Below, in pieces: positions 20,555 through 30,086 of a stretch of DNA of 64,000 bases. The DNA comes from an uncultured Flavobacteriales bacterium. Its GTDB lineage: Bacteria > Bacteroidota > Bacteroidia > Flavobacteriales_D > Parvicellaceae. The notes under the pieces were generated by a model, which did not search any database, was not told where the DNA came from, and saw nothing but the letters and a program-made list of their open reading frames with translations. The stretch is taken from NCBI GenBank assembly GCA_943787535.1, contig CALSMU010000006.1:79619-143618 (forward strand), written 5' to 3'. The stretch's first letter is position 1. Each line of letters begins with the position of its first letter. The position numbers and the translations under genes were made by a program.

Positions 20555-22954
20555 ATGAAAAACACATTTTTATTGGTATTCTTTATTCTAAGTAGTATGC
20601 CGATTTTTGCCACTCATTTCGTTGGAGGAGATTTTCAAGTTTGCCAAACCGGTCCAAATACTTTCGAGGTTACCTTGAGAGTTTACAGAGATTGTTTACC
20701 TGGTAATTCTACTGTAATATCTCCAACTTCTGTGTATATAAGGGATAATGTTACAAACGCTCAAGTTGGAAGTTCATTTAGTATGGGCACTGTGGTGTCG
20801 CAAACAATTCTTACTTTGGGAGACTCTTGTTATACTCCTACCGGTATTTGCGTTGAAGAGTATGTTTTTGTCAAGACAATTACTTTGGCCGATAATCCAA
20901 ATGGATATTATTTAGAGTGGGATGATTGCTGCCGGAATGCATTGATAGATAATTTGAACACTCCTGATAATGATGGAATGACCTACTATGTGCAAATTCC
21001 AGATCCTGCTTTAGCTGGAGGAAATTGTACTCCAGATTTTGGCAGTTACCCTACAGATGGGTATTTATGCATTGGTTTTGATCAAGATATTGATTGGGGC
21101 GTTACGGATGCTGATGGTGATTCTTTGGTGTTTTCATTAATCAATCCATTTGATGAGGCTCTTGGTGGGCCTAAGCCTTTTCCAACTTGTGCTTGGGCAG
21201 GAGGGTATGGACTTGGAAATATACTAGGTAACGTTGTTCAACCACCTATGTCAATTAACTCTGAAACAGGTGTGATTTCTTGTCACTCTGAATTTTTAGG
21301 CGTATTTGTGTTTTCTGTTATGGTAAAAGAATATAGAGACGGTATTCAAATAGGAGAGGCGGTTAGAGATGTTCAATACAAATCGTTAGCATGTGTGTTA
21401 GATACTCCTCCACAAATTGTTTTAGAAGATTCAGTTGAAGTATATGTTTCTGATGAAATTTGTGTGGATATGTATGTTTTTGATGCTGATGGAACTGATA
21501 CTATTTATTTAGGTATAGAATCTATAGATTTTGATTTACCCGGGACTTATGTTGAGCCATCTGATTCTTTAGGAGATTTATATTATCCTAATTTCCAAAA
21601 TACAGGAGATACATTATGGATTGATCATTTAGACTCTGTGAATAACGTATATCAAGGGCTTGGCTTTATTCCAGCGCGTTATTGTTGGTCTCCGGGATGT
21701 GAAGATTTGGATTCAACTTACCATGTAAGTCTTTTAGCTTATTCAATTGGCTGTTCTGGGTCAGATACTACAAATAAAGATATTGTTATCCATGTTGTCT
21801 ATGATGCTGCACCTGCAATTGAGTTAGGAACATCGGATACGGTAAATGTTACCGTTGCTGATCAGATTTGTTTTGACATTTTAATTACCGATACAATTGC
21901 AGCAGATACAATTAATGTGGTTCCGACTTCCTCTGAATTTGACTTATTAGGAACTTACGTGCCACCAACAAGCTTAGGAGGTGGACAATATTATTATACG
22001 AATTTCTTTGGTGTTGATACAGTTATGATGAATTATTATGATTTTAATCCTTTTACCGGTCAAGTTACTAGTATCGATACTATTCCATTGCGGTATTGTT
22101 TTACTCCGGGTTGTGAGGCAATAGATGAAGTTTTTGTTGTTGATCTAGCTGCCTTTACCGAAGGTTGTGGAGGGTCTGATACTACAGAGTCGTCTTTGAC
22201 TGTTATTATAGAGTTTACTCCACCTGCGTTTACATTGGATATTCCAACGGAGTTAAAAGTTACTTATGGAGAATCCATTTGTTTTGAATTATTGGCAGAA
22301 GATGTTTCTAATTCAGGTCTAGTTTTAAGTGTGGAGCCAATCAATGATGGGTTTGATTACTTGGCCTCTTATATTGCTCCTGAAACTATGGGGGGAGCTG
22401 CTTACTACCCAAGCTTCTGGTACAATGGTGCGCAGGATACGATTTGGATAGATAATTATGCTTACGATGCTGCTACTGGTTCGGTTTCTGGAATAGGGGA
22501 TATTCCAATTAAATATTGTTGGTCACCTAATTGTGGAGAGGTATTGTTAGAAGAGTATGACTTGACATTTCGTGCTTCAATTTACGATTGTGCGCTGCAC
22601 ACGGAGGATAAAGATATTCATGTAGAGATTGATATTCTGCCAACAACTGTAGATTTTCCAAATGTATTTACGCCGGATGGGGATGACGTAAATGATGTAT
22701 TTAAATTGATTACAACAAACGATGTGTGTTTTGACAACCTTTCAGTAACTATCTATAATAGATGGGGGAAAAAAATGTTTGAGTCTACGGACTTGAGCTT
22801 TGAATGGGATGGTACAACAAAAGGGGGAGTAAAATGTAAAGAAGGAGTTTACTTTATTGTATTGACTGGTTCTTATAACGGTGACTATAAGCCTGATGGA
22901 ACGCAAGAAGTAATTCCAATAGAAAGAGGTTATACGGTTCAGTTAATGCGATAA
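20555..22954 (+). CDS. Secreted protein with gliding-motility-type C-terminal domain
   Basis: About 799 residues. I start at 20555, where a signal peptide begins (MKNTFLLVFFILSSMPIFA); the frame is open upstream to 20495. The body contains about four repeated Ig/cadherin-like units, each with a motif of the type IPIKYCWSPNCGE / IPLRYCFTPGCEA and paired Cys residues, consistent with disulphide-bonded extracellular repeats. The last 90 residues are a CHU_C-type domain (FPNVFTPDGDDVNDVFK...YNRWGKKMFES...WDGT), recognised by the type IX secretion system. It is probably surface-exposed or an adhesin. It overlaps the 3' end of the convergent bshA by 12 bp. Confidence 0.88.
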   Translation: MKNTFLLVFFILSSMPIFATHFVGGDFQVCQTGPNTFEVTLRVYRDCLPGNSTVISPTSVYIRDNVTNAQVGSSFSMGTVVSQTILTLGDSCYTPTGICVEEYVFVKTITLADNPNGYYLEWDDCCRNALIDNLNTPDNDGMTYYVQIPDPALAGGNCTPDFGSYPTDGYLCIGFDQDIDWGVTDADGDSLVFSLINPFDEALGGPKPFPTCAWAGGYGLGNILGNVVQPPMSINSETGVISCHSEFLGVFVFSVMVKEYRDGIQIGEAVRDVQYKSLACVLDTPPQIVLEDSVEVYVSDEICVDMYVFDADGTDTIYLGIESIDFDLPGTYVEPSDSLGDLYYPNFQNTGDTLWIDHLDSVNNVYQGLGFIPARYCWSPGCEDLDSTYHVSLLAYSIGCSGSDTTNKDIVIHVVYDAAPAIELGTSDTVNVTVADQICFDILITDTIAADTINVVPTSSEFDLLGTYVPPTSLGGGQYYYTNFFGVDTVMMNYYDFNPFTGQVTSIDTIPLRYCFTPGCEAIDEVFVVDLAAFTEGCGGSDTTESSLTVIIEFTPPAFTLDIPTELKVTYGESICFELLAEDVSNSGLVLSVEPINDGFDYLASYIAPETMGGAAYYPSFWYNGAQDTIWIDNYAYDAATGSVSGIGDIPIKYCWSPNCGEVLLEEYDLTFRASIYDCALHTEDKDIHVEIDILPTTVDFPNVFTPDGDDVNDVFKLITTNDVCFDNLSVTIYNRWGKKMFESTDLSFEWDGTTKGGVKCKEGVYFIVLTGSYNGDYKPDGTQEVIPIERGYTVQLMR

Positions 22955-24073
22955 TTGAATAGTTCTTCTATAAAGATTTTCATAAAGCGGAAGTATTTGG
23001 TTAATGTCAAATTCTTTCGCTTTTTTTCTGGCTGCTATTTTATAATTGGATAACCTTTCTTCAGACGCTAGTATAAATAAAGCGTGTTGAACCATTTCGT
23101 CAATGTCACCAACATTTGTTAAGTGTCCACTCTCTCCATTGGAAACAACCTCAGGCAATCCGCCAGTATTCGATGTTATTACAGGAACTCCAGAAGCCAT
23201 AGCTTCCAATGCGGCTAAACCAAAACTTTCGGTTTCAGACGGTAAAAGAAACAAATCGGAGATGTTAAGTACTTCTTTTGTAGATTCCATTTGTCCCAGG
23301 AATAAGGTGTTGTCCATACAGTATTTTTCTCTGCATAACCTTTCCAGTCTGGGTCTTTCTGGTCCGTCTCCAACCAATAAAAGTTTACAGGGAATTTTAT
23401 CCCTTAATTGATTAAATACAGCTATTACGTCATCAACTCTTTTTACTTTTCTAAAATTAGAAATATGGGTAATAATAAACTCTCCATTTGGAGCATACCT
23501 TTCTTTATATTTGTCATTATTGGGCAAGTTATATTCTTTCAGACAAATAAAATTTGGGATAACTTCGATTCCGTTATTGATGGAAAAATGGTTGTAGGTG
23601 TCTTTTTTTAAGCTTTCCGAAACTGCCGTTACGGCATTAGAATTATTAATGGAAAATGTAATTACAGGTTCAAAAGAGGGGTCTTTACCTACAAGTGTAA
23701 TATCTGTGCCGTGCAATGTTGTTATAAAAGGGATGTTGATTCCCTGCGATTTCAGTATTTGTTGTGCCATATAAGCTGCAGATGCATGTGGAATAGCATA
23801 ATGCACATGCAACAAGTCTAATTTTTCAAATTTTACAACATCTACCAACTTACTTGTTAGCACTTGTTCGTATGGTGTATGCTCAAACAATGGATACTCT
23901 GATATAGACACTTGGTGAAAATAAATATTTCCTCTCAATTCATTTAGCCTAACTGGTTTACTGTATGTGATGAAATGTATTTCATGTCCTTTTACTGCTA
24001 ATGCTTTTCCTAACTCAGTAGCTACAACACCACTTCCTCCATAAGTTGGATATAAAACTATTCCTATCTTCAT
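22943..24073 (-). CDS. bshA: N-acetyl-alpha-D-glucosaminyl L-malate synthase
   Basis: GT4 enzyme that joins GlcNAc from UDP-GlcNAc to L-malate, the first step of bacillithiol synthesis; cytosolic. The N-terminus MKIGIVLYPTYGGSGVVATELG and HFITYSKPVRL are characteristic of BshA. LHVHYAIPHASAAYMA, TLHGTDITLVG and VTAVSESL follow, and the donor site is SETESFGLAALEAMASGVPVI. Length 376 is normal. bshB and bshC are not in this window. bshA outside Firmicutes is typical of Bacteroidota and Deinococcus. Confidence 0.92.
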   Translation of the reverse strand: MKIGIVLYPTYGGSGVVATELGKALAVKGHEIHFITYSKPVRLNELRGNIYFHQVSISEYPLFEHTPYEQVLTSKLVDVVKFEKLDLLHVHYAIPHASAAYMAQQILKSQGINIPFITTLHGTDITLVGKDPSFEPVITFSINNSNAVTAVSESLKKDTYNHFSINNGIEVIPNFICLKEYNLPNNDKYKERYAPNGEFIITHISNFRKVKRVDDVIAVFNQLRDKIPCKLLLVGDGPERPRLERLCREKYCMDNTLFLGQMESTKEVLNISDLFLLPSETESFGLAALEAMASGVPVITSNTGGLPEVVSNGESGHLTNVGDIDEMVQHALFILASEERLSNYKIAARKKAKEFDINQILPLYENLYRRTIQLSH

Positions 24074-24199
24074 CTTTCAACACTTTGTTTGCGCTAAGAT
24101 ATGTAATTATATGGAAAGGATTTTGTCATAAATATTCATAATATATGATTCCTTTCTTATCTTCGTGCGAATAGCCTATAGAACTATTAAAAATCAATT

Positions 24200-25858
24200 A
24201 TGGCAACTGAGGAGATTAAAATGAAGAAGCAAGATTTAAAATTTAACAAGAATGAAGATGCAATGAAATTAAAACTTTCTGCACTTCAACGCAAAATTGA
24301 AAAAATTCATTTAGGTGGTGGAACGAATAAAATTAAAAAGCACCATTCCAAAGGCAAATTAACAGCTAGAGAAAGAATTAGTCTCTTGTTAGATAAAGAT
24401 TCGGATTATGTGGAAATGGGAGAATTTGCGGGTTTCGGAATGTATGAGCAATACGGTGGATGCCCCAGTGGAGGGGTGGTAATAGTTATTGGATATGTTA
24501 GTGGAAAGCAATGTGTGGTGGTTGCAAATGACGCAACGGTTAAAGCTGGCGCATGGTTTCCTATTACAGGGAAAAAAAATTTAAGAGCGCAAGAAATTTC
24601 TATAGAGAATAAATTGCCAATTATATATTTAGTAGATAGTGCCGGAGTTTTCCTACCAATGCAGGACGAAATATTTCCAGACAAAGAGCATTTTGGCCGA
24701 ATATTTAGAAATAATGCTATCATGAGTTCTATGGGGATTACGCAAATAGCGGCTGTAATGGGCAGTTGCGTTGCAGGTGGAGCTTATTTACCAATAATGA
24801 GCGATGAATCTTTGATAGTTGATAAAACCGGTAGCATTTTCTTGGCAGGGTCTTATTTGGTAAAAGCTGCAGTAGGGGAAGTTATAGATAATGAAACCTT
24901 AGGAGGTGCAACTACGCATACGGAGATAAGCGGAGTATGTGATTATAATAGTCCAGATGATGAATCATGTTTGTCAACAATTCGTCAGATTATTGATAAA
25001 ATTGGCACGCATGAATCCGCTGGGTTTGATAGAAAGAAAAGTGTTGAACCTAAATTAAATCCCAAAGAGATTTATGGAATTTTCCCAAAGGAAAGAACAA
25101 CTCCTTACGAGACGAGAGATATTATTAAACGTTTAGTTGATAATTCTGAATTTACGGAATATAAATCTGGTTATGGAAAAACAATTGTTTGTGGTTATGC
25201 TAGAATAGATGGTTGGTCTGTTGGAATTGTGGCAAATCAAAGAGAACTTATAAAAACAAAAAAAGGGGAAATGCAATTTGGTGGCGTTATATACAGCGAC
25301 AGTGCTGATAAAGCTGCTCGTTTTATTATGAATTGTAATCAAAAGAAAGTTCCGCTGGTCTTTCTTCAAGATGTAACCGGGTTTATGGTTGGTTCTCGTT
25401 CTGAACATGGAGGAATAATTAAGGATGGAGCTAAATTGGTGAGTGCAATGGCTAATTCAGTTGTTCCGAAATTTACCATTGTAATGGGGAATTCTTATGG
25501 TGCAGGAAATTACGCAATGTGCGGAAAGGCTTATGACCCTAGATTGATTGTTGGATGGCCAACAGCTCAAGTTGCAGTAATGGGTGGTTCCCAAGCAGCA
25601 AAAGTGCTATTGCAGATTGAAGTGGCTAGTTTAAAAGCCAAAGGAGAAGAAATAACAGCTGATAGGGAGAAAGAAATGTTTGATTCTGTTAAGGCCCGAT
25701 ATGATGAGCAGACTACACCGGAATATGCAGCATCAAGACTTTGGTTAGATGCGATAATAGATCCGCTAGAAACACGTAAATGGATTTCAATGGGTATTGA
25801 AGCTGCCGACCATTCGCCAATTGAAAAACCGTACAATGTTGGTGTCATACAAACTTAA
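24200..25858 (+). CDS. Biotin-dependent acyl-CoA carboxylase, carboxyltransferase (beta) subunit
   Basis: Transfers the carboxyl group from biotin to an acyl-CoA. The 552-residue chain carries two crotonase-like halves: the N half with AGSCVAGGAYLP-type oxyanion residues (here MGSCVAGGAYLPIMSDE) and the C half with GNSYGAGNYAMCGKAYDP. GEVIDNETLGGATTHTEISGV is closest to methylcrotonoyl/geranoyl-CoA carboxylases, but propionyl-CoA specificity cannot be excluded. No alpha (biotin carboxylase) subunit is adjacent, so the partner is elsewhere. A TATCTTCG element at 24158-24165 may be its -7 box. Confidence 0.85.
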   Translation: MATEEIKMKKQDLKFNKNEDAMKLKLSALQRKIEKIHLGGGTNKIKKHHSKGKLTARERISLLLDKDSDYVEMGEFAGFGMYEQYGGCPSGGVVIVIGYVSGKQCVVVANDATVKAGAWFPITGKKNLRAQEISIENKLPIIYLVDSAGVFLPMQDEIFPDKEHFGRIFRNNAIMSSMGITQIAAVMGSCVAGGAYLPIMSDESLIVDKTGSIFLAGSYLVKAAVGEVIDNETLGGATTHTEISGVCDYNSPDDESCLSTIRQIIDKIGTHESAGFDRKKSVEPKLNPKEIYGIFPKERTTPYETRDIIKRLVDNSEFTEYKSGYGKTIVCGYARIDGWSVGIVANQRELIKTKKGEMQFGGVIYSDSADKAARFIMNCNQKKVPLVFLQDVTGFMVGSRSEHGGIIKDGAKLVSAMANSVVPKFTIVMGNSYGAGNYAMCGKAYDPRLIVGWPTAQVAVMGGSQAAKVLLQIEVASLKAKGEEITADREKEMFDSVKARYDEQTTPEYAASRLWLDAIIDPLETRKWISMGIEAADHSPIEKPYNVGVIQT

Positions 25859-25959
25859 TTGCAAGAATTAGCAGCATCATGATTTTAATGCTGAGCCTAG
25901 TATTGGTTAACTTTCTATAACTATCCAAAAAGATAAAATTGAATAAATAAATTATACTT

Positions 25960-26685
25960 ATGAATAAAGTAAGAATCTCAATAGTTTTAATGGGTTTATT
26001 AGTGGTTCAGTGTTTTGGGCAAGAGGTTAATGAGCATGTATCACATAGCAGCTGGGACGCTTTATTGAGTAGTCATGTAACTTCAGAAGGAAAAGTGGAT
26101 TATGATGGTTTTAAGTCAGATATCTCCAAACTAGATAATTACCTTAAGCTAATTGGAGATAATGAGGCAAAAACTGGATGGTCGCAAGCAGAAAAAAAAG
26201 CATTCTGGTTGAACGCATATAACGCTTGGACAATTAAACTCGTTTTAGAAAGATATCCTGTGAATAGTATAAAAGATGTTTCTACAAAACCGTGGGATAA
26301 GAGATTTATCAAGATTGGTGCGAATACGCATACTTTAAATGACATTGAAAATAAAATTATTAGGAGACAATTTAAAGATGCAAGGATTCATTTTGCAATT
26401 AACTGTGCAGCGATTTCTTGTCCAAAGTTAAGCAACAAAGCATTTACATTGCTAAATGTAGAAAAGGAATTGGATAGACTTACCAAAGCTTTTTTCAAGA
26501 CGGATAATGTTAAGCTAGTTGAGAAATCTGCACAATTGTCCAAAATTTTTGAATGGTATGCGGACGACTTTATTCAGGAAAGTGAATCAGTTTTAAATTT
26601 TGTAGAAAAGTATTCAGGAATGACATTTCATCCTAAAGTAAAGGTTAGTTACTTGGATTATAACTGGAAGTTAAACAAGCAATAA
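25960..26685 (+). CDS. DUF547 domain exported protein
   Basis: A 241-residue protein with a signal peptide (MNKVRISIVLMGLLVVQCFGQ) followed by a DUF547 domain. The diagnostic run is EKKAFWLNAYNAWTIKLVLE, then HTLNDIENKIIRR, FAINCAAISCPKLS and the final FLDYNWKLN-like end (YLDYNWKLNKQ). Function unknown. Its stop codon directly abuts the ATG of the arsS-like gene, so the two are probably one operon. DUF547 genes next to arsS occur in other genomes as far as I recall, suggesting a shared pathway. Confidence 0.82.
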   Translation: MNKVRISIVLMGLLVVQCFGQEVNEHVSHSSWDALLSSHVTSEGKVDYDGFKSDISKLDNYLKLIGDNEAKTGWSQAEKKAFWLNAYNAWTIKLVLERYPVNSIKDVSTKPWDKRFIKIGANTHTLNDIENKIIRRQFKDARIHFAINCAAISCPKLSNKAFTLLNVEKELDRLTKAFFKTDNVKLVEKSAQLSKIFEWYADDFIQESESVLNFVEKYSGMTFHPKVKVSYLDYNWKLNKQ

Positions 26686-27790
26686 ATGATAGCAACAAAA
26701 TCTCGAAAAATATCTTTAAAGGGACAAGATAAAGCTATCGTTGAAGTAAAAAAACAACTAGAGATATTAGAAGGGGAGTTGTTTGACAGTGATTTATATC
26801 CTAAGTTTTCAAGTAAATTAAGGATTCAGAATAATTTCCCGCTCAGCGTTAACAAACTTGAAATATTTCAGGTTAACATAGGTTATATGTGTAATCAAGT
26901 TTGTACGCATTGCCATGTTGATGCCGGTCCCGATAGAAAAGAAATTATGACCAAAGACACTATGCAGCAGTGTCTGGAAGCTATAAAAATTGCTGGAGCG
27001 CATACAGTTGATATTACAGGAGGAGCACCCGAAATGAATCCCAATTTTAGATGGTTTATTGAAGAGCTAACCAAAATAGGTGTAGATGACATTATCGTTC
27101 GTTCTAATTTAACCATTATTGTTGCAAATAAGAAGTACCGGAATTTACCTGCTTTTTTTAAAGCGAATAATATTCACTTAATTTCTTCACTTCCTTGTTA
27201 TACTGCAGATAATGTAGATAAACAAAGAGGAGATGGTGTTTTTAATGACTTCGCTAGAAGCTTTGAAAATGCTTAATGAAGTAGGGTATGGAGTTGAAAA
27301 TTCCGGCCTTCAATTAGATTTAGTTTTTAACCCAGGAGGAGCATCGTTACCTGGTGATCAACATAGCCTAGAGCTTGATTATAAAAGAGAATTACAACAA
27401 AATTTCGGAATACTCTTTAATCAACTATTTACTATCACAAACCTACCGATAAGTCGGTTTTTAGATTTTCTGGTTGCGAGTGAACGATTTGAAGAATACA
27501 TGGAGAAACTAATTACATCGTTCAATCCTTATACCATCGAAAATTTGATGTGTCGTAATACTATTTCAGTAAGTTGGGATGGTGATTTGTATGATTGCGA
27601 CTTCAATCAAATGTTGCAGCTTAAAACAGCTTCATCGGTTCAGCACATAGCAGACTTTAATCTTGAGGAGCTGAGGAATAGAGAGGTCGTAATTTCACAA
27701 CATTGTTATGGGTGCACCGCTGGTGCCGGTTCCAGTTGTCAAGGGACAGTTAGCTTAATGCAGTTTTGTTTTACTTTTTTCTCCTTTTAA
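26686..27790 (+). pseudogene. arsS: ArsS-like radical SAM protein, frameshifted
   Basis: Radical SAM enzyme of the arsenosugar-biosynthesis ArsS family, thought to act after ArsM methylation. The first frame (26686-27276) has the cluster motif CNQVCTHCHVDAGP and DITGGAPEMNP. The second (to 27790) has GLQLDLVFNPGGASLP, LMCRNTISVSWDGDLYDCDFN and the Cys-rich end CYGCTAGAGSSC of the DUF3641 region. The frames join at about 27240-27260 by one extra base: the family sequence continues from GDGVFND into the +1 frame reading SLEALKMLN. As written, the first frame ends prematurely at 27276. All Cys ligands survive, so a sequencing error is at least as likely as inactivation. It follows DUF547 without a gap. 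Confidence 0.8.
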
Positions 27791-27936
27791 TTAAAATATT
27801 TGCCTTTTGGTCTAGATTTAATTTGGGTAAGATTTAGGTTTATTGCCATAATTATAGTTTGTTTAATGTATGAAAGCCTAACACTATATTAATACATGCT
27901 TAACATCAAATTTGCTATTTATTACGAATTTTAGGT

Positions 27937-28152
27937 ATGGAAAAAATGATAAAATCGCAAGATGCAATTTTCGTAATGCTTTCAGATCTAGAACAGATTG
28001 AAATTTGCAAAAGAAAGATAGCTAAAACTGAAAAGTGTGGTGATCGCAATATGGCTCTTAATTGGGCAATCAAAGGATTAAATATTGCCAGGAGTATTAA
28101 TAGTGAGAGTAAGATAAGAGAGTTTTCTAATTATATTTTAACCATGATTTAA
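27937..28152 (+). CDS. Small helical protein of unknown function
   Basis: A 71-residue open frame, MEKMIKSQDAIFVMLSDLEQ onward, predicted mostly helical, with no signal peptide or recognisable motif beyond a TPR-like NMALNWAIKGLNIARSI stretch. It stands alone between arsS and the terminator. I do not recognise it. Codon use looks like its neighbours, so it may be real, but the evidence is only an open frame in a 500-bp gap. Confidence 0.4.
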   Translation: MEKMIKSQDAIFVMLSDLEQIEICKRKIAKTEKCGDRNMALNWAIKGLNIARSINSESKIREFSNYILTMI

Positions 28153-28214
28153 TTAAATTCGATACAAATTATTTAAGCAGGAACCGGAAAAAGGTATTTC
28201 TACTATTGCTAGAG

Positions 28215-28250
28215 TAAAAAAGCCCTTGTGTATTCTCACAAGGGCTTTAT
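28215..28250 (-). terminator. Terminator of the beta-oxidation operon
   Basis: AAAGCCCTTGTG / CACAAGGGCTTT hairpin with a 6-nt loop. The T-run is better on the minus strand, placing it after the acyl-CoA dehydrogenase; it could also stop the small plus-strand gene. Confidence 0.82.
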
Positions 28251-28269
28251 TTATTGAATAGGGTTATTG

Positions 28270-30058
28270 TTAATAACAGTATTCATTTTTCTCAATTAAC
28301 CTAATTGCAATTCTTTGTCTAGCTTCTTTAGCATTGAAAGGAGCGTGTTTTGTGAAATCGTTTTAATCCCATTAACATCATTCTCATTTCATCACCTTCT
28401 GCGAAAGCATTCAAAGCATCTTTTCCTGATTTGTTTACAGCATCGCAAGCATCGTATATAAGAACACGCATCATATCTAATTGTTCTTGGCATTCATTTT
28501 CACTTTTCATGCCTACCATTTTCTCAACTCTTAACAATGTTGATTCAGTGATATAAACCATATTGATCATATCAGCAATATTCATTACAATTTCTTGCTC
28601 TTTAGCCATTTTTTCACCCACTTTTTGAGCAGCGGAACCAGCAATCATTAATACGGATTTCTTCAAATTGGCAACATATCCTTTTTCAGCTGCAAAAAGA
28701 GATTCGTCTGGAGCACCAAAATCAGGAATACCCATTAATTCATTCCCAACAGCCATTGCAGGGCCCATTAAATCTAATTCGCCTTTCATCGCTTTTTTAA
28801 GAATCATAGAAACCGTTAACATTCTATTGATTTCGTTTGTTCCTTCAAATATTTTGTTTATTCGGGCATCTCTATATGCCCTTTCAATATGTGTTTCAGC
28901 ACTGTAACCCATTCCACCATGAATTTGAACTCCTTCGTCAACCACATAGTCTAATGTATCAGAACCATAAACTTTTAGAATAGCACATTCAGGCGCAAAT
29001 TGTTCGATACCTTTCAAAGTGGCTTTCTCTTTTGACATGCCTCCGTCAATCAAGGTCTGAATAGCATCGTCTATATTTTGGGATGCTCTATAAACTGCAC
29101 TTTCAGTAGCAAATGTCCTTACACATTGTTCTGCCAGTTTATGACGAATAGCACCATATTTAGAAATAGATCTACCAAATTGCTCTCTTTCGTTTGCGTA
29201 GTTAACGCTATCTGTTATTGCGGCTTTGCATCCACCCATTACACCTCCACCTAATTTAGCTCGACCGATATTTAAGATGTTTACAGCAATCTTGAAACCG
29301 TTTCCTCGATCAGAAAGCATATTTTCAGCAGGGACTTTTACATTGTTGTAAAATACTTGTCGAGTAGAAGAACCTTTAATTCCCATTTTCTTTTCTTCGG
29401 GATTTAAAGTGATACCTTCCAAATCAGCCTCAACTAAAAATGCTGTAAGATTTTCATCGTCTCCAATTCTAGCAAAAACGGTATGTAAATTAGCGAAGCC
29501 AGCGTTTGTAATCCACATTTTTTGTCCGGTTAGTTCATAATAAGTTCCGTCTGCAGATAGGGTAGCGGTAGTTCTTCCCGAGTTCGCATCAGACCCAGAA
29601 CTTGGCTCAGTTAAACAATAGGAAGCTTTCCATTCTCCGGTAGCCAATTTGGGAATATATTTAGCTTTTTGTTCTTCTGTACCATAGTATAAAAGTGGTA
29701 ATGTTCCAATTCCAGTATGCGCTCCATATGCAACTGAAAATGAATAACCAGCTCCTAGAGCTTCAGTTGCAAGCATGGAAGTCTTGAAATCCATTCCCAT
29801 TCCTCCTAACTCTTCAGGTACTGACATTCCTAGCAAGCCTAATTCTCCTGCTTTGTCCATAATGCTTGGCATTAAGTTAGTATCCTCTGCTTTGTCAATT
29901 GCTTCTAAATACGGATGTACTTCAGCCGCAAGAAAATCGTTACACATTTGTGCAATCATTTTTTGCTCTTCATTCCATTCTTCAGGAATAAATATATCGT
30001 TAGCGTCTGTTTCTGCAATCAAAAACTCAGCTCCTCTTATTGTTTTCTTTTCTGACAT
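28270..30058 (-). CDS. Acyl-CoA dehydrogenase, C-terminus frameshifted
   Basis: FAD enzyme introducing the 2,3 double bond in acyl-CoA, the first step of beta-oxidation. The N-terminal helical, beta-barrel and C-terminal helical domains are intact, with CLTEPSSGSDA, KMWITNAGFA and the catalytic-Glu motif IFEGTNEINRM; a long extra C-terminal region is usual for the Bacteroidota form. The open frame stops at 28328 with the odd ending KRFHKTRSFQC. Removing one T restores the family-like tail KRFTKHAPFNAKEARQRI...NEYCY and moves the stop to 28270. So either a real 1-bp insertion or a sequencing error truncates about 23 conserved residues. Last gene of the marR-fadB-thiolase operon. Confidence 0.9.
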
Positions 30059-30086
30059 GACTATTTATTTTTTAATGTGATTATAA

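Noticed and set aside
26686..27790. Programmed ribosomal frameshift in arsS
   Set aside because: I saw no slippery heptamer with a downstream structure, and the same +1 insertion type recurs elsewhere in this window where programming makes no sense.
28153..28269. A small RNA in the gap before the acyl-CoA dehydrogenase
   Set aside because: The only structure is the terminator hairpin; nothing else distinguishes the sequence.
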